NCBI RefSeq assembly: GCF_021556395.1
Contig: NZ_JAKGCS010000036.1
Span: 310,001 to 374,000, forward strand
Direction: 5' to 3'
DNA length: 64,000 nucleotides
Source: Acuticoccus kalidii
Lineage (GTDB): Bacteria; Pseudomonadota; Alphaproteobacteria; Rhizobiales; Amorphaceae
Shown here: in pieces, positions 53,547-63,083 of the stretch
Position numbering within the stretch: position 1 is the stretch's first letter
Layout of the letters: each line of letters starts with the position of its first letter
Translations under genes and position numbers: made by a program
The notes under the pieces: generated by a model
Told to the model about the DNA's origin: nothing
The model's input: only the letters and a program-made list of their open reading frames with translations
Databases searched by the model: none

Positions 53547-54680
53547 GTGAAAGTCACGTCGGTCCAGTGCATCGCCCTGACCGCCCCCCTTTCCGAGGGG
53601 AAGGCGTATGGGATGTCGAAGTCGCTCTCCGGCGGGCGCCAGTCGACCTTGGTGAGGCTCACCCTCGAAGACGGAACCGAAGGATGGGGCGAGGCCTGGG
53701 GGATGCCCGAGGTCAACCTTGTCTATGAGCGCTTCCTCGCGGCCTACATCGTCGGCACCGACGTCTTCGATATCGAACACGTGTTCGGCCGGATCCTCGC
53801 GCGGCACTATCATTTCGGCATCCAGAACCAGATGATGGCGATGATCTCCGGCATCGACATCGCCGCCAAGGACGCCGCCGGCAAATTGCTCGGCCTGCCG
53901 GTGAGCCGGCTGATCGGCGGCAAGCGCGTCGATGCCGTCCCGTTCTACGCCTCCGGCGGCTATCTGACCGAGACGCCCGATGCCGATTTCGCGCCGCAGA
54001 TCGAGGCGATGGCCGAAGCGGGCTATGCGGCGGTGAAGATCAAGATCGGCGTGTCGCCCGCGAGCGACGAGACCCGTGTCGCGACCGCCCGGCGCATTCT
54101 CGGCGATGACGTCGAGCTCCTCGTCGACATCAACACCAACTACACCCACGATATCGCGCTCGAATCCATCGCCCGCCTCGCGCCCTACCGGGTCGGCTGG
54201 GTCGAGGAACCGCTTGCCCCGCAGGACGTCGCGGGCCTCTCCCGCCTCAACGAACGCGTCGCGGTGCCGATCGCGACCGGCGAGGCGCTCTATACCGCGT
54301 TCGACTTCAAGCGTCTGACCGACGCGAACGCCGCCGATGTGCTCCAGCCGGACCTCACGCTGTGCGGCGGCTTCTGGCAGGGGCGCAAGGTCGCCGAGCT
54401 CGCCCTCGCGAGCCATGTGCGCGTCAGCCCGCATGTCTGGGGCGGCGCGATCGGGCTTGCTGCGGCGCTCCATTATATCGCCGCGCTGCCAGTCTATCCG
54501 CACGCCGACAATATCCCGAAGCCGACGCTTCTCGAATACGATCTCGGCCACAATCCGCTGCGCAGCGAGATCCTGAAGACGCCGATCGTCCCCGATGGAA
54601 ACCGGATCGCCGTGCCCGAAGGCCCCGGCCTCGGCGTGGACGTCGATCTCGATGCGGTCGAGCGTTATGCCGTCCGCTGA
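53547..54680 (+). CDS. Mandelate racemase/muconate lactonising enzyme family protein
   Basis: Protein of 377 residues. It has the KxK pair (VKIKIG), metal ligands in LLVDINTNY, WVEEPLAP and IATGEALY, the aspartate in LQPDLTLCGG and the general-base histidine in VSPHVWGG. This set places it in the mandelate racemase subgroup, unlike the galactonate-dehydratase-like protein at 21.2 kb. GTG at 53547 has AGGGAG upstream. It overlaps the following ABC ATPase gene by 14 bases, tying it to the transporter. Substrate unknown; an imported acid sugar or hydroxy acid is likely. Confidence 0.88.
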   Translation: MKVTSVQCIALTAPLSEGKAYGMSKSLSGGRQSTLVRLTLEDGTEGWGEAWGMPEVNLVYERFLAAYIVGTDVFDIEHVFGRILARHYHFGIQNQMMAMISGIDIAAKDAAGKLLGLPVSRLIGGKRVDAVPFYASGGYLTETPDADFAPQIEAMAEAGYAAVKIKIGVSPASDETRVATARRILGDDVELLVDINTNYTHDIALESIARLAPYRVGWVEEPLAPQDVAGLSRLNERVAVPIATGEALYTAFDFKRLTDANAADVLQPDLTLCGGFWQGRKVAELALASHVRVSPHVWGGAIGLAAALHYIAALPVYPHADNIPKPTLLEYDLGHNPLRSEILKTPIVPDGNRIAVPEGPGLGVDVDLDAVERYAVR

Positions 54681-55707
54681 GGTCGCGCCGGCTGGCGCCG
54701 TCCCGGTCGGGACCGTTCTCGCGATCCGCGATCTCAAGACCCATTTCTTCACCGATGCCGGGGTGGTGAAGGCCGTCAACGGCGTGACGCTTCAGGTCCG
54801 CGAGGGTGAAACGCTCGCAATCGTCGGCGAGTCGGGGTCGGGCAAGTCCGTCACCGGCCTCACGGTGATGCGCCTTCTCGCCCGCACCAGCGCGCGGGTG
54901 ACGGGCGGAAGCGTCACCTTCCGCGGCCGGGAGGGGGAGGCGGTGGATCTCCTCGCTTTGCCGGAGCCCGACATGCAGCGCCTGCGGGGCCGCGACATCG
55001 CGATGATCTTTCAGGATCCGATGTCGAGCCTCAATCCGATGTTCACCGTCGGCGAGCAGATCGCCGAGCCGATCCGCATCCACAAGGGGCACGACCGCCG
55101 CACCGCCCGCAAGGAGGCGCTCGCCCTCCTCAAAGAGGTCGGCATCTCCGACCCCGAACGGCGCATCGACGCCTATCCGCATCAGCTTTCCGGTGGGATG
55201 CGCCAGCGCATCATGATCGCCGTGGCGCTCGCCTGCGAGCCGCGCCTTCTCATCGCCGACGAGCCGACGACCGCGCTCGACGTCACGATCCAGGCCCAGA
55301 TCATCGCCCTCCTGAAGCGGCTTCAGGAGCGGCACCGGATGGCGATGATCTTCGTCACGCACGACCTGAAGCTGGTCGGCGAAATCGCCGATCGCGTCGC
55401 GGTCATGTATGCGAGCCAGGTGGTGGAGGAGGGGCCCGTCGAGGACGTGCTCGCCCGCCCGCGCCATCCTTATACCAAGGCACTGATGGACTGCATTCCG
55501 CGCCGCGATTACGGCGTCGCCGAGGGTACGGGCCTCAAACCCATTCCGGGCCTCCTTCCCAACCCGCTCTCCCCACCCGACGCATGCCGCTTTCACGAGC
55601 GCTGCGCCTTTGCCGAACCGCGCTGCGCGGAGATCGAGCCGGTCCTCGAAGCGGTCGACCCGAGCCACGATGTGCGCTGCCTGCGCTGGCGGGAGATCGC
55701 ACTATGA
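54667..55707 (+). CDS. ABC transporter ATP-binding protein, DppD/OppD type
   Basis: Protein of 346 residues. Walker [11 protein letters not shown], signature [16 protein letters not shown], Walker [14 protein letters not shown], switch FVTHDLK, and the cysteine-bearing Opp tail ([17 protein letters not shown]). ATG at 54667 lies inside the end of the enolase gene, and its stop overlaps the next ATG. The gene group carries its own binding protein and permeases further on. Confidence 0.93.
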   Translation: MPSAEVAPAGAVPVGTVLAIRDLKTHFFTDAGVVKAVNGVTLQVREGETLAIVGESGSGKSVTGLTVMRLLARTSARVTGGSVTFRGREGEAVDLLALPEPDMQRLRGRDIAMIFQDPMSSLNPMFTVGEQIAEPIRIHKGHDRRTARKEALALLKEVGISDPERRIDAYPHQLSGGMRQRIMIAVALACEPRLLIADEPTTALDVTIQAQIIALLKRLQERHRMAMIFVTHDLKLVGEIADRVAVMYASQVVEEGPVEDVLARPRHPYTKALMDCIPRRDYGVAEGTGLKPIPGLLPNPLSPPDACRFHERCAFAEPRCAEIEPVLEAVDPSHDVRCLRWREIAL

Positions 55708-56714
55708 GCGAGGTGGCGGAGATGGAACGGGAGGCGGCGAGCACGGCGCGTCCGCTCGTCGAGGCGCGCGGCCTCACCAAGCATTTCGGTGGCGGGGGCG
55801 GGCTCCTGTCGTCGAAGTCGCGGCCGGTGCGCGCGGTCGAAGGCGTCGACCTTTCGATCGCGGCCGGCGAGGTGCTCGGCGTCGTCGGTGAATCGGGGTC
55901 CGGCAAGTCGACCCTCGGCCGCCTGGTGCTTCGCCTCATCGAGGCGACGGAGGGCACCGTCTCGTTCGACGGGACGGACCTCAACGGCTTGTCGTCCGGG
56001 GAGTTGCGCGCGTTCCGGCGCAACATGCAGATGATCTTTCAGGATCCGTTCGCGAGCCTCAACTCGCGCATGACGATCCGCGACGCGCTGCTCGAGCCGA
56101 TCACCCTCCATCGCGGCGTCAAGGGCCGCGAGGCGGTGGAGCTCGCCGAGGGGCTGATGCAGCAGGTCGGCCTCACGGCCGAGCAGATGAAGCGCTATCC
56201 GCGCGCCTTCTCGGGGGGGCAGCGGCAGCGTGTGGCGATCGCGCGGGCGCTTGCCTCCGCACCGCGCTTCATCGTGGCGGACGAGCCCGTCTCCGCGCTC
56301 GACGTGTCGGTTCAGGCCGAGGTGGTGAACCTCCTGCAGCGCCTCCAGCGCGAGCTCGGCCTCTCGTTGATGTTCATCAGTCACGATCTGTCGGTGGTGG
56401 AGATCATCTCCGACCGCGTGATGGTGCTTTATCTCGGGCGGGTGATGGAGGTCGCGCCGACGCGGCAGCTCTATCAAAACCCCGCCCATCCCTATACGGC
56501 CGCGCTGCTCCAGGCAGTCCCCGGCGCGCGCTCGGCTGAGGACAGGCTGATCCTCGCCGGCGAGATCCCGTCGCCGGCCAATCCGCCGTCGGGCTGCGTG
56601 TTCCGCACGCGCTGCCCCTTCGCGATCGCCGCGTGCGCCGAAACGGTTCCCGAGCTGCGCGAGGTCGCGCCCGGCCAGAAGAAGGCATGCATCCGCGATG
56701 ACCTCACCCTCTGA
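55704..56714 (+). CDS. ABC transporter ATP-binding protein, DppF/OppF type
   Basis: Protein of 336 residues. Walker [11 protein letters not shown], signature FSGGQRQRVAIARALA, Walker B IVADEPVSALDVSVQ, switch FISHDLS, and a cysteine-bearing tail (GCVFRTRCPFAIAAC). ATG at 55704 overlaps the DppD stop; the next gene starts 17 bases before its own stop. Confidence 0.93.
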   Translation: MSEVAEMEREAASTARPLVEARGLTKHFGGGGGLLSSKSRPVRAVEGVDLSIAAGEVLGVVGESGSGKSTLGRLVLRLIEATEGTVSFDGTDLNGLSSGELRAFRRNMQMIFQDPFASLNSRMTIRDALLEPITLHRGVKGREAVELAEGLMQQVGLTAEQMKRYPRAFSGGQRQRVAIARALASAPRFIVADEPVSALDVSVQAEVVNLLQRLQRELGLSLMFISHDLSVVEIISDRVMVLYLGRVMEVAPTRQLYQNPAHPYTAALLQAVPGARSAEDRLILAGEIPSPANPPSGCVFRTRCPFAIAACAETVPELREVAPGQKKACIRDDLTL

Positions 56715-57663
56715 TCCGCGTGGCGCGCTCCCGGCGCGCGTCCTCGTCGTCGGCGGGCGCGGCTTCGTCGGCTCCCATGTGGTGCGGGCGCTCGTCGAGG
56801 CGGGCGCGGCGGTGCACGTCTTCGGCCCGCCGATGGCGGACGATCTCCTCGCCCCGCTCGCCGGCCGCTTCGAGGAAACCGAAGGCTCCGTCGAGGACCG
56901 GGACGCCCTTGCGCGGGCGATCGCGGCGAGTGGCGCGGAGGCGATCGTCACGACAGCGGCCTACAGCGCCGGCCGGCAAGGGCTGATGCGCTCGGGCGAC
57001 GAGGCGGCCGACAAGGCGCTCGCCGTCAACGTGGCGGGCCTGCGCAACGTGTTCGAGGCGGCGCGCGAGGCCGGGGTCGCCCGTGTCGTGTGGACCTCGT
57101 CGACCGTCGTCTACGGGCCGGCCGACCGCTACGGGCCCGAACGGGTCGACGAGGACGCGATGCGCGCCCCCGTGACCTTTTACGGCCTCACCAAAGTCCT
57201 CGGCGAGGACATCGCCCAATATGGCCGCGACCGGCACGCGATGGCGATCACCGGCCTTCGCCTGCCGCTCGTCCTCGGTGAGGGGCTCTGGTATCAGGGC
57301 GCGGCGAGCGCGATCGCGGAGATCGCCTCGGCGGCGCGGCCGGGCGCCGTGCACGCGGTCGCCTTCCATGACGATCCGATGGACCTCATGCACGTCTCCG
57401 ACGTCGCCGGCGCGATCCTTGCCGCGCTGCGCACCCCGGACCTCAGTGCCGTCTACAACATCAACGGCTTCACCGCCCGTCTGTCGGACGTGATCCGCAC
57501 CGCCGAGGCGCGCGTGCCGGGATACCGCGTCACGCACACCGAGCGGCCGGCCGCCAACACCTTTCCCCTGATCGACGATGCTCGCTTTCGCCGCGATGCC
57601 GGATTCGTCCCGGCGCGCGGGCTCGACGAGGTCGTCGCCGACATGCTCACCGAGGAGGTTTGA
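56698..57663 (+). CDS. NAD-dependent epimerase/dehydratase (extended SDR)
   Basis: Protein of 321 residues. The cofactor loop is VLVVGGRGFVGSHVV and the catalytic YxxxK is FYGLTKVLGED; WTSSTVVYG provides the serine. Members act on nucleotide sugars, sugar lactones or uronates. Position inside the enolase/ABC group suggests uronate or acid-sugar metabolism, for example oxidation to a lactone. It overlaps the genes on both sides. Confidence 0.88.
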   Translation: MTSPSDPRGALPARVLVVGGRGFVGSHVVRALVEAGAAVHVFGPPMADDLLAPLAGRFEETEGSVEDRDALARAIAASGAEAIVTTAAYSAGRQGLMRSGDEAADKALAVNVAGLRNVFEAAREAGVARVVWTSSTVVYGPADRYGPERVDEDAMRAPVTFYGLTKVLGEDIAQYGRDRHAMAITGLRLPLVLGEGLWYQGAASAIAEIASAARPGAVHAVAFHDDPMDLMHVSDVAGAILAALRTPDLSAVYNINGFTARLSDVIRTAEARVPGYRVTHTERPAANTFPLIDDARFRRDAGFVPARGLDEVVADMLTEEV

Positions 57664-58121
57664 TGTACGAAGCGCGCCTGAAGGAATTGGGGCTGACATT
57701 GCCGGATGCGGCGGTGCCGTCCTTCGATTATGTGCCCGTCACCGTGCACCAAGGTGTCGCCTATGTGAGCGGCCAGCTTCCGAAGGTCGACGGCGAGATC
57801 CGCGTCACCGGGAAGGTCGGCGCGGAGGTGGACCTCGAAACCGCGCAGGGCGAGGCCCGGATCTGCATCCTCCAGGCGCTCGCGTGCCTGAAGGCCGAGC
57901 TCGGCTCGCTGGAGCGCATCGTCAGGATCCTCAAGGTCAACGGTTATGTCGCCTCGGCGCCGGGCTTCAATGCGCAGCCGAAGGTGATCGACGGCGCGTC
58001 CAACCTGATCGGCGAGATCTTCGGCGAGGCGGGGCGTCATGCCCGCGCGGCGGTCGGCGTCGCCGAGCTTCCGCGCAACACGCCCGTCGAGATCGAGATG
58101 ATCGTCGCCGTGCGGGACTGA
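57663..58121 (+). CDS. RidA/YjgF-family enamine/imine deaminase
   Basis: Protein of 152 residues with the RidA pattern: VAYVSGQLPKVDGE, the conserved QALACLKAELGSLE helix, and the closing LPRNTPVEIEMIVAV, where arginine near RNTP binds substrate carboxylates. The family hydrolyses reactive enamines from amino-acid metabolism. GAGGAGG precedes ATG at 57663, which shares one base with the stop of the SDR gene. Confidence 0.9.
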   Translation: MYEARLKELGLTLPDAAVPSFDYVPVTVHQGVAYVSGQLPKVDGEIRVTGKVGAEVDLETAQGEARICILQALACLKAELGSLERIVRILKVNGYVASAPGFNAQPKVIDGASNLIGEIFGEAGRHARAAVGVAELPRNTPVEIEMIVAVRD

Positions 58122-58233
58122 GATCGAAGCGAAGGGGAGGCCGGCGCCGCGACAGGCCATGCGGGCCCGCCGCGCTTCCGGCCGGTCCTTCCGATGAAAA
58201 CACGGCAGAGAAGAGGGGATAGGTAGAGACGAG

Positions 58234-59814
58234 ATGACCAGACATTCACTGAAGCGGGCCTTCGTCGGCGCCCTCCTGTGCGGGGTGGCGGCGATCACGG
58301 CGCCGGGCGCGTTCGCCGAGGATCTTTATGGTCCGATCCCCGCGAATCCGACGATGGGCGGAGCGCTCAATATGGGCCTCCTCGTCGAGCCGCCCGGCCT
58401 CGACCCGTTCCACCAGGCCGCCGACGCGCGCATCCGCGTCACCGTCCTCATGTATCAGGGCCTCTTCTATGAAGGGGGCAATGGCGAGGCGATCCCGTTG
58501 CTCGCCGAGAGCTTCGAGGTCTCCGAAGACGGCCTCGAATACACGATCAAGCTGCGTGACGGCGTCGTCTTCCACAATGGCGAGGCGATGGACGCCGAGG
58601 ACGTCGCCTACAGCTACAACTATATTCGCGATCCCGAGAACGGCTCCCCCGGCGCCGGCGACTTCTCCGTGATCGAGAATGTCGAGGTGGTCGATCCGCT
58701 GACGGTGAAGTTCATCCTCTCGGCGCCGAACGCCTCGCTCCCGATGACGCTCGGCAACAAGTATGGCGCGGTCGTCCCCGCCGGCTATTTCGACGATCCG
58801 AGCGCCAAGAACCGGATGAACGCCGAGAGCGTCGGCACCGGACCGTTCAAGCTCGTCGAGTTCAACCCGAACTCCAACCTCCTCCTCGAGCGCAATGAGG
58901 ATTATTGGGAGGAGGGCGTTCCCTATCTCGACGAAATCGACTTCGCCTTCCTGCCGAACAGCGCGTCGATGCTGGTCGCCCTGCGCAACAACCGCATCGA
59001 CCTCGTGAAGCTCGAGCGGCCGCAGGACGTGCAGCAGGTGGAATCGGTCGAGGGCCTCGAAGTGGAGCGTTGGCCGTCGCTGAACCAGAAGCCGATCGAT
59101 CTCGGCGCCGAGCTCGCGCCGCTCGACGATGTGCGCGTGCGCCAGGCGATCGCGCTCGCCGTCGACAAGGAGGAGATCAAGAACGCCTCCGTCGGCGACT
59201 ATGGCGAAGTGATCACCACGATGCCGGCCGGCATGGCCGATGCGTGGGGCGTGCCGACGGACGAGCTGTCGTTCATGTCGCGCGATGTCGAAAAGGCGAA
59301 GGCGCTGCTCGCCGAGGCCGGCCATCCGGACGGGTTCGACCTCACCCTCACCACCATCAACGGCTATGACTGGATGGATCCGGCCGCGGTGACGCTCAAG
59401 GAGCAGCTCGCCGAGATCGGCATCAATCTCAACATCCAGCGGGTCGATCTCGGCGTGTGGATCGACAATTTCCGCGGCAAGACGATGGGGTTCACCTTCA
59501 ACGATTGGGCCTCGCAGCCGGATCCGCACCTCCTCTTCTATCGTCACTTCCACAAGCAGCCGGAAGGCGCGGATTTCCGCAACTGGAACAATGACGAAGC
59601 GAGCGCGCTCCTCGACGCGGGGCGGGCGGAAAGCGATCCGCAAAAGCGCAAGGAAATCTACGCCGATTTCCAGAAGGTTCTCGCCGAGACGGTGCCGACC
59701 ATCATGCTCTTCTCCGCCGACCACGTGACGGTGAAGAACGGCAAGGTGCAGAACTTCAGCCAGCATCCGACGGGCTGGTATTACGGCCTCGCCCGGACCT
59801 ACGTCGGCGAGTGA
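58234..59814 (+). CDS. Peptide/nickel-type ABC transporter substrate-binding protein (SBP_bac_5)
   Basis: Protein of 526 residues with a signal peptide ending APGAFAED. SBP family 5 landmarks: VEPPGLDPF, YTIKLRDGVVFHNGEAMDAEDV (core HNGEAMDAEDV), VGTGPFKLVEFN, and VRQAIALAVDKE. It belongs to the ABC importer made by its flanking ATPase and permease genes. A hairpin with a T-rich flank follows its stop at 59890 and may set its level above that of the permeases. Ligand unknown. Confidence 0.9.
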   Translation: MTRHSLKRAFVGALLCGVAAITAPGAFAEDLYGPIPANPTMGGALNMGLLVEPPGLDPFHQAADARIRVTVLMYQGLFYEGGNGEAIPLLAESFEVSEDGLEYTIKLRDGVVFHNGEAMDAEDVAYSYNYIRDPENGSPGAGDFSVIENVEVVDPLTVKFILSAPNASLPMTLGNKYGAVVPAGYFDDPSAKNRMNAESVGTGPFKLVEFNPNSNLLLERNEDYWEEGVPYLDEIDFAFLPNSASMLVALRNNRIDLVKLERPQDVQQVESVEGLEVERWPSLNQKPIDLGAELAPLDDVRVRQAIALAVDKEEIKNASVGDYGEVITTMPAGMADAWGVPTDELSFMSRDVEKAKALLAEAGHPDGFDLTLTTINGYDWMDPAAVTLKEQLAEIGINLNIQRVDLGVWIDNFRGKTMGFTFNDWASQPDPHLLFYRHFHKQPEGADFRNWNNDEASALLDAGRAESDPQKRKEIYADFQKVLAETVPTIMLFSADHVTVKNGKVQNFSQHPTGWYYGLARTYVGE

Positions 59815-59889
59815 GCCTCGAGCGGGGCGGACGTCGGTCCGCTCCGCCGGCACGGCGGGCCGCCTCGGTCCGCCGGATCGTATGCAGAC

Positions 59890-59907
59890 CGGGCCGTGCG
59901 CGGCCCG
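59890..59907 (+). terminator. Hairpin between the binding-protein gene and the permease genes
   Basis: Perfect 7-bp stem CGGGCCG / CGGCCCG with a TGCG loop, followed by TCCTCTTTT. It lies 75 bases after the binding-protein stop and 34 bases before the DppB gene start. As part of an operon it probably acts as a partial terminator that lowers permease expression. Confidence 0.6.
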
Positions 59908-59941
59908 TCCTCTTTTCCCGTAAGTGACAGGCGAACGCCTC

Positions 59942-60886
59942 ATGGCCTCCTATCTCGCAAAGCGCCTCGGCGCGTCGATCCTGACCGCCTTTCTCGCGAG
60001 TATTCTCGTCTTCATGCTCGTCCGCCTCGTGCCGGGCGACGTGGTGGCGCAAATGATGGGGCAGGCTGGCGGCGCGGAGGCTGAGGCCTCTTTGCGCGCC
60101 TTTTTCGGCCTCGATCAGCCGATCTACATGCAATATCTGATCTGGATCGGGAACGTCCTCCAGGGCGATCTCGGCACGAGCTGGGCGCGTGGCCTGCCGG
60201 TCTCCGACATGGTCGGAAAGGCGTTCATGGTGACGCTCGAAATCGGCATCGTGACGCTCGTCGTCGCGACGCTCGTCGGCGTCCCCCTCGGCGTGATCGC
60301 GGCGATCTACGAGGGGCGGCCGCTCGATACCATCATCCAGGGCTTCAATCTTCTCGGCCTCGCCGCGCCGGTCTTCTGGGTGGGGCTGATGCTCCTCGTC
60401 GGAGTGTCGAGCGCGCTCTCCTGGTCGCCGCCGCTGCGGTTCGTGCCGCCGACGCGCTCCCTCGCCGACAATATCGCGATCCTCGTGCTGCCGGTCGCGA
60501 GCCTCGCGCTGCTGCAAGCGGCCGCCTACAGCCAGTTCGTGCGCCAGAACGTCGTCTCGGCGATGCACCAGGAATATGTGCGCACCGCGATCGCGAAGGG
60601 CGTGCCGGTGCGGCTGATCTTCTTCAAGCACATCCTGCGCAACGTGCTCGTCCCGATCGTGACCTTCATGGGGCTGATCCTGATCCAGATCCTCGGCGGG
60701 GTGGTGATCATCGAGTCCCTCTTCGCGCTGCCGGGGCTCGGCCGTCTTCTTCTCAATGCCATCGAGACGCGCGACTACCCGGTGGTCCAGGGCGCGCTGC
60801 TCCTCGTCGTCGTCGCGGCGATGGTGGTCAATCTCGTCGTCGATCTCGCCTATCGGCTGATCGATCCGCGCCTGCGTACCGCGTGA
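59942..60886 (+). CDS. ABC transporter permease, DppB/OppB type
   Basis: Protein of 314 residues with six membrane segments. Landmarks: LVRLVPGDVVAQMMG, FGLDQPIYMQYLIW, and the coupling loop HQEYVRTAIAKGVP. ATG at 59942 is taken, with GTG at 59924 as an alternative; neither has a strong ribosome site. DppC follows 12 bases later. Confidence 0.9.
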   Translation: MASYLAKRLGASILTAFLASILVFMLVRLVPGDVVAQMMGQAGGAEAEASLRAFFGLDQPIYMQYLIWIGNVLQGDLGTSWARGLPVSDMVGKAFMVTLEIGIVTLVVATLVGVPLGVIAAIYEGRPLDTIIQGFNLLGLAAPVFWVGLMLLVGVSSALSWSPPLRFVPPTRSLADNIAILVLPVASLALLQAAAYSQFVRQNVVSAMHQEYVRTAIAKGVPVRLIFFKHILRNVLVPIVTFMGLILIQILGGVVIIESLFALPGLGRLLLNAIETRDYPVVQGALLLVVVAAMVVNLVVDLAYRLIDPRLRTA

Positions 60887-60898
60887 GGGCCTGAATTC

Positions 60899-61750
60899 AT
60901 GAAAGCGATGACGATGACCCGTAACGGGCGCCCCTCGACCCTTGCCCGGATCGCCCGCGAGCCGGGGCTCGTGCTCGGCACCATCCTGATCGTGTTCCTC
61001 GCCTTGGTCGCGCTCTTTCCGGGGCTGTTCGCGAGCCAGTCGCCGAACGCGATCTCCGTTCCCGATGCGTTGCAGCCACCATCGGCAGCCCACTGGTTCG
61101 GCACCGACGATGTGGGGCGCGATCTCTATGCCCGCGTCGTCTATGGCGCGCGCGTCACCTTGTCGATCTGTGCGGGCTCGCTTCTCCTGTCGGCGCTGAT
61201 GGGCGGGCTTCTCGGCCTGATCTCGGGCTTCTTCGGCGGCTGGGTGGACCAGGTCCTCGGCCGCCTCATCGACGTGATGCTGAGCTTCCCGCCGATCATT
61301 CTCGGCGTGATCATCACCGGCGTTCTCGGCCCGGCGACGCACAATCTGATCCTTGCGTTGTCGATCGTCTATCTCCCGGTCTTCTTCCGCATCGCGCGGG
61401 CGGGGGCGATGTCGGAGACAGGGCAGACCTATGTCGAGGCGGCGCGCAGTATCGGCCTCTCGGAAGGCGCGATCCTGCGCCGGCACGTCACGCGCAACGT
61501 GACGCCGCTGATCCTGACCCAGTACATGATCCTGTTTCCGCTGATCCTTCAGATCCAGGCGGCGCTCGGCTTCCTGGGACTCGGCGTTCAGCCGCCGACG
61601 CCCGACTGGGGCGCGATCCTCGAAGGCGGCAAGGACTACATCCTCTTCGCTCCGTGGATGTCGATCTTTCCGGGGGCGGCGGTGCTCGTGACGGCGCTCG
61701 CGCTGATGCTCGTCGGACGTGGGCTCCAGCGGCGCATCGACCGGCGCTGA
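60899..61750 (+). CDS. ABC transporter permease, DppC/OppC type
   Basis: Protein of 283 residues. It has the HWFGTDDVGRDLYARVVYG motif (core GTDDVGRDL), the coupling region QTYVEAARSIG, and the terminal ALGFLGLGVQPPTPDWG (core FLGLGVQPP). GAGGG lies upstream of ATG at 60899. It is the last gene of the enolase/ABC group; a repeat-hairpin array follows from 61775. Confidence 0.9.
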   Translation: MKAMTMTRNGRPSTLARIAREPGLVLGTILIVFLALVALFPGLFASQSPNAISVPDALQPPSAAHWFGTDDVGRDLYARVVYGARVTLSICAGSLLLSALMGGLLGLISGFFGGWVDQVLGRLIDVMLSFPPIILGVIITGVLGPATHNLILALSIVYLPVFFRIARAGAMSETGQTYVEAARSIGLSEGAILRRHVTRNVTPLILTQYMILFPLILQIQAALGFLGLGVQPPTPDWGAILEGGKDYILFAPWMSIFPGAAVLVTALALMLVGRGLQRRIDRR

Positions 61751-61774
61751 CCGGACGGGGCGAGGCGGGCGCCT

Positions 61775-61844
61775 CGCCGGGCGGTGCCCGGCCGTTTCGG
61801 TGATCGCCGGGCGGTGCCCGGCCGTTGCAGTGATCGCCGGGCGG
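61775..61844 (+). repeat. Tandem 30-base repeat with hairpin, 2.3 copies
   Basis: Copies at 61775-61804 and 61805-61834 differ at two positions, and a third breaks off after ten bases. Each unit contains GCCGGGC-GGT-GCCCGGC, a perfect 7-bp stem with a 3-base loop. The array lies 24 bases after the stop of the ABC permease gene, between convergent transcription units, so it probably acts as a 3' end or transcription-slowing structure. Confidence 0.8.
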
Positions 61845-61929
61845 GCCGCTGGCGCCATGGCCGGATGGCGGTGCGCCTCAGAACCAAATCGCGCGCCAGG
61901 CCGGGGCCGGGCGCGCGATCATCACACAA

Positions 61930-61969
61930 CGAAAACAAAGGGTGCGCTGCGGGCAGGCAGGCGCACCCT
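61930..61969 (-). terminator. Intrinsic terminator for the TRAP operon
   Basis: On the minus strand, a 9-bp stem (61969-61961 with 61947-61939; AGGGTGCGC and its complement) with a 13-base loop is followed by TTTGTTTTC. It begins 6 bases after the stop of the DctP gene. Confidence 0.8.
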
Positions 61970-61974
61970 CGGCA

Positions 61975-63042
61975 TCAGTTTTCCATGTACTGGGACTGGT
62001 TCGCCTTCTCGACGTCGGCCTTGAAGGTCTCGAGGAGTTCCGTCGCGTCGTCGCCGAGCTGGGAGGAGATGTGCTCCTCGAACGCCGGGAGCGTCACTTC
62101 ACGCATCTTGGCGCGATCCTCCGGCGACAGCGCCGTCACCTTCATGCCCTTTTCGGCGAGACCCGTCACGCCGCGCTCCGAGGCTTCGATGATGCGGGCG
62201 AGACCGCGAGAGGCGGTGACGCAGGACTGCGCGGCGGTGCGCAGGATCGTCTGCTGCTCCTCGCTCATCCCGTCCCAAAGCGCCTTGTTGAAGATCAGGG
62301 TGTAGGGCGAGAAGAGGTGGTTGGTGAGCGTCATGTACTCCTGAACTTCGTTGAAGTTCGAGAAGGAGATGATCGGAATCGGGTTCATCTGCCCGTCGAT
62401 GACGCCGGTCTGCAGCGCGGAGTACACCTCGCCCCATGCGAGCGGGTAGGCCTCGGCGCCGAGCGCGTTCATAATCGCCTGGTGCGACGGCACCGTCATG
62501 GTGCGCAGGCGGATGCCCTTGAAGTCGTCGAGCGTGGCGATCTCGTGGTTGGAGTTCGTCACCGCGAAGAAGCCGCCGGTGTCGGGGAAGCCGAGCACGA
62601 CGACGTCGCCGAGCACCTCTTCCATGTTCGCCTTCAGCGCCTTGCCGAAATCGCCGTCGAAGACCTCGTAGGTCGCCCCGTTGTCGGCGAAGGCGAAGGG
62701 CAGGTTGAGGACGTCGATGTTCGGATAATAGGGGGCGAGGGCGCCCGTGGAGGACAGCGCCGCTTCGATCACGCCGTCCCGCACCATCTGGACCTGCTCG
62801 GCGGCGGTGCCGATCTGGTCGTTCGGATAGATCTCGACGGCGATTTCACCGTTCGAGTCCGCCTGGACGATATTCTGGAAAACTTGGGCGCAGGCGTGGG
62901 CCGGGTTGTCGTAGGGATCCGGCTTGTTGTTGTGGGACAGGCGGATGGTGACGTCCTGCGCGGAGGCCGCAGTCGCCACGGGGGCGGCGCCGATCGCGAC
63001 AATCGCGGCGCTCGCCATCAGGGTACGAAGGGTGCTGTTCAC
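61975..63042 (-). CDS. TRAP transporter substrate-binding protein (DctP family)
   Basis: Protein of 355 residues with a signal peptide ending ATAASAQ. DctP pattern: TIRLSHNNKPDPYDNPAH, the conserved arginine in FKGIRLRTMTVP (carboxylate clamp), and GEVYSALQTGVIDGQMNP. It binds a carboxylate-bearing solute in the periplasm. GTG at 63042 follows AAGGAG by ten bases. It is the gene after DctM here, not before it. Confidence 0.92.
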   Translation of the reverse strand: MNSTLRTLMASAAIVAIGAAPVATAASAQDVTIRLSHNNKPDPYDNPAHACAQVFQNIVQADSNGEIAVEIYPNDQIGTAAEQVQMVRDGVIEAALSSTGALAPYYPNIDVLNLPFAFADNGATYEVFDGDFGKALKANMEEVLGDVVVLGFPDTGGFFAVTNSNHEIATLDDFKGIRLRTMTVPSHQAIMNALGAEAYPLAWGEVYSALQTGVIDGQMNPIPIISFSNFNEVQEYMTLTNHLFSPYTLIFNKALWDGMSEEQQTILRTAAQSCVTASRGLARIIEASERGVTGLAEKGMKVTALSPEDRAKMREVTLPAFEEHISSQLGDDATELLETFKADVEKANQSQYMEN

Positions 63043-63083
63043 GGACGATTTGCTCCTTTCTGGGCTTATTCGACCTGCGCGGC

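Noticed and set aside
59756-61858. A 700-codon open frame antisense to the ABC permease genes, with a repeated peptide at its start
   Set aside because: The repeat comes from the 30-base DNA tandem repeat, and the rest is antisense to two well-supported permeases.
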